A stretch of DNA of 26,496 nt from positions 1 through 26,496 of the forward strand of contig JBGAQN010000032.1 in NCBI GenBank assembly GCA_044220725.1. Direction: 5' to 3'. The notes beneath the pieces were generated by a model, which was not told where the DNA came from, did no database searches, and saw nothing but the letters and a program-made list of their open reading frames with translations. This document shows positions 26,170 through 26,496 of the stretch, one piece after another. This DNA is from Phosphoribacter sp044220725 (lineage in GTDB: Bacteria > Actinomycetota > Actinomycetes > Actinomycetales > Dermatophilaceae). The translations under genes and the position numbers were made by a program. The stretch's first letter is position 1. Every line of letters begins with the position of its first letter.

Positions 26170-26496
26170 TCAGCCGGCCGGGGTGCCCTTGAGCCGCAGC
26201 AACGTGCTCTTGCCGAACATGGAGTCGATGAGGTCCGTGGCCACCTCGGCGGTCCGGTTGGCGTGGTCCTTGGCCGGGTTGAGCTCCATGACGTCCAGCG
26301 ACCCCAGCCGCCCGGTGTCGGCGATCATCTCCATGACCAACTGCGCTTCGCGATAGGTCGGGCCGCCCTGCACGGTCGTCCCGACGCCCGGCGCGATCGC
26401 CGGGTCGAGGAAGTCGACATCAAAGCTCACGTGCAGGTGGGTCCCCTCGTCGACGCCCTCCAGCGCCTTGCGCATCACCTTGCGCATGCCATGCTC
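26170..26496 (-). CDS. arginase (N-terminal part outside window)
   Basis: The visible 108 residues are the C-terminal third of an arginase/agmatinase-fold ureohydrolase. VSFDVDFLDPAIAPGVGTTVQGG holds the last two metal-binding aspartates (SFDVDFLDP) and the arginase-type GVGT loop; SLDVMELNPAKDHANRTAEVA is the conserved closing block, with the glutamate of (D/E)xN. GVGTTVQGG and NP-x-x-D favour arginase over agmatinase. The frame is still open at the window edge. It makes ornithine and urea from arginine using manganese. The 170-nt gap to tRNA-Leu shows nothing except one GTATGCCG octamer. Confidence 0.9.
   Translation of the reverse strand, partial: EHGMRKVMRKALEGVDEGTHLHVSFDVDFLDPAIAPGVGTTVQGGPTYREAQLVMEMIADTGRLGSLDVMELNPAKDHANRTAEVATDLIDSMFGKSTLLRLKGTPAG

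Overview
The window is high-GC, mostly coding DNA from an actinobacterium. Evidence for this is a proteasome ATPase (Arc/Mpa), mycothiol ligase MshC, an F420-type LLM oxidoreductase, and the actinobacterial families DUF3054, DUF3090 and SCO1664. Codon use and the gene mix fit Micrococcales, perhaps Intrasporangiaceae, but that placement is inference. The gene set resembles the M. tuberculosis segment from mpa (Rv2115c) through metH, mshC, Rv2133c-Rv2135c and uppP (Rv2136c) to the M20 peptidase Rv2141c, as I remember it.

Layout. 1-690: the end of a DUF3054 membrane protein, a maleylpyruvate-isomerase remnant and intergenic DNA. 691-4416 (minus): acyl-CoA-binding protein, arc, trmI and an SSB-like protein. 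4417-4772: a non-coding gap with two matching stem-loops. 4773-9833: an M50 site-2 protease divergent from metH. 9895-13650: an MBL-fold hydrolase, a RecB-type nuclease, a HAD phosphatase and a PAC2 protein. 13657-17692 (minus): histidine phosphatase, a MazEF-type toxin-antitoxin pair, DUF3090, SCO1664 family and mshC. 17748-23535: corA, uppP, LLM oxidoreductase, aldo/keto reductase, an acidic-tailed protein and an M20 peptidase. 23592-25741: an accessory block with a truncated higB, higA and a complete hipBA operon. 25852-26496: tRNA-Leu(GAG) with its terminator, then the end of an arginase gene.

Most of the window is housekeeping: tRNA modification, proteasome-linked degradation, methionine and mycothiol synthesis, Mg2+ uptake and undecaprenyl phosphate recycling. 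Three toxin-antitoxin loci interrupt it, one inside a conserved operon and two beside the tRNA gene.

The strongest unexplained signal belongs to no gene. The octamer GTATGCCG (or its complement CGGCATAC) occurs 39 times in 26.5 kb, 20 and 19 times on the two strands, where about one is expected. It lies in every reading frame and appears to force the rare Ile codon ATA into otherwise ATC-using genes. A second window-wide pattern is a TANNNT box 5-7 nt upstream of about a dozen start codons, which predicts widespread leaderless mRNAs.
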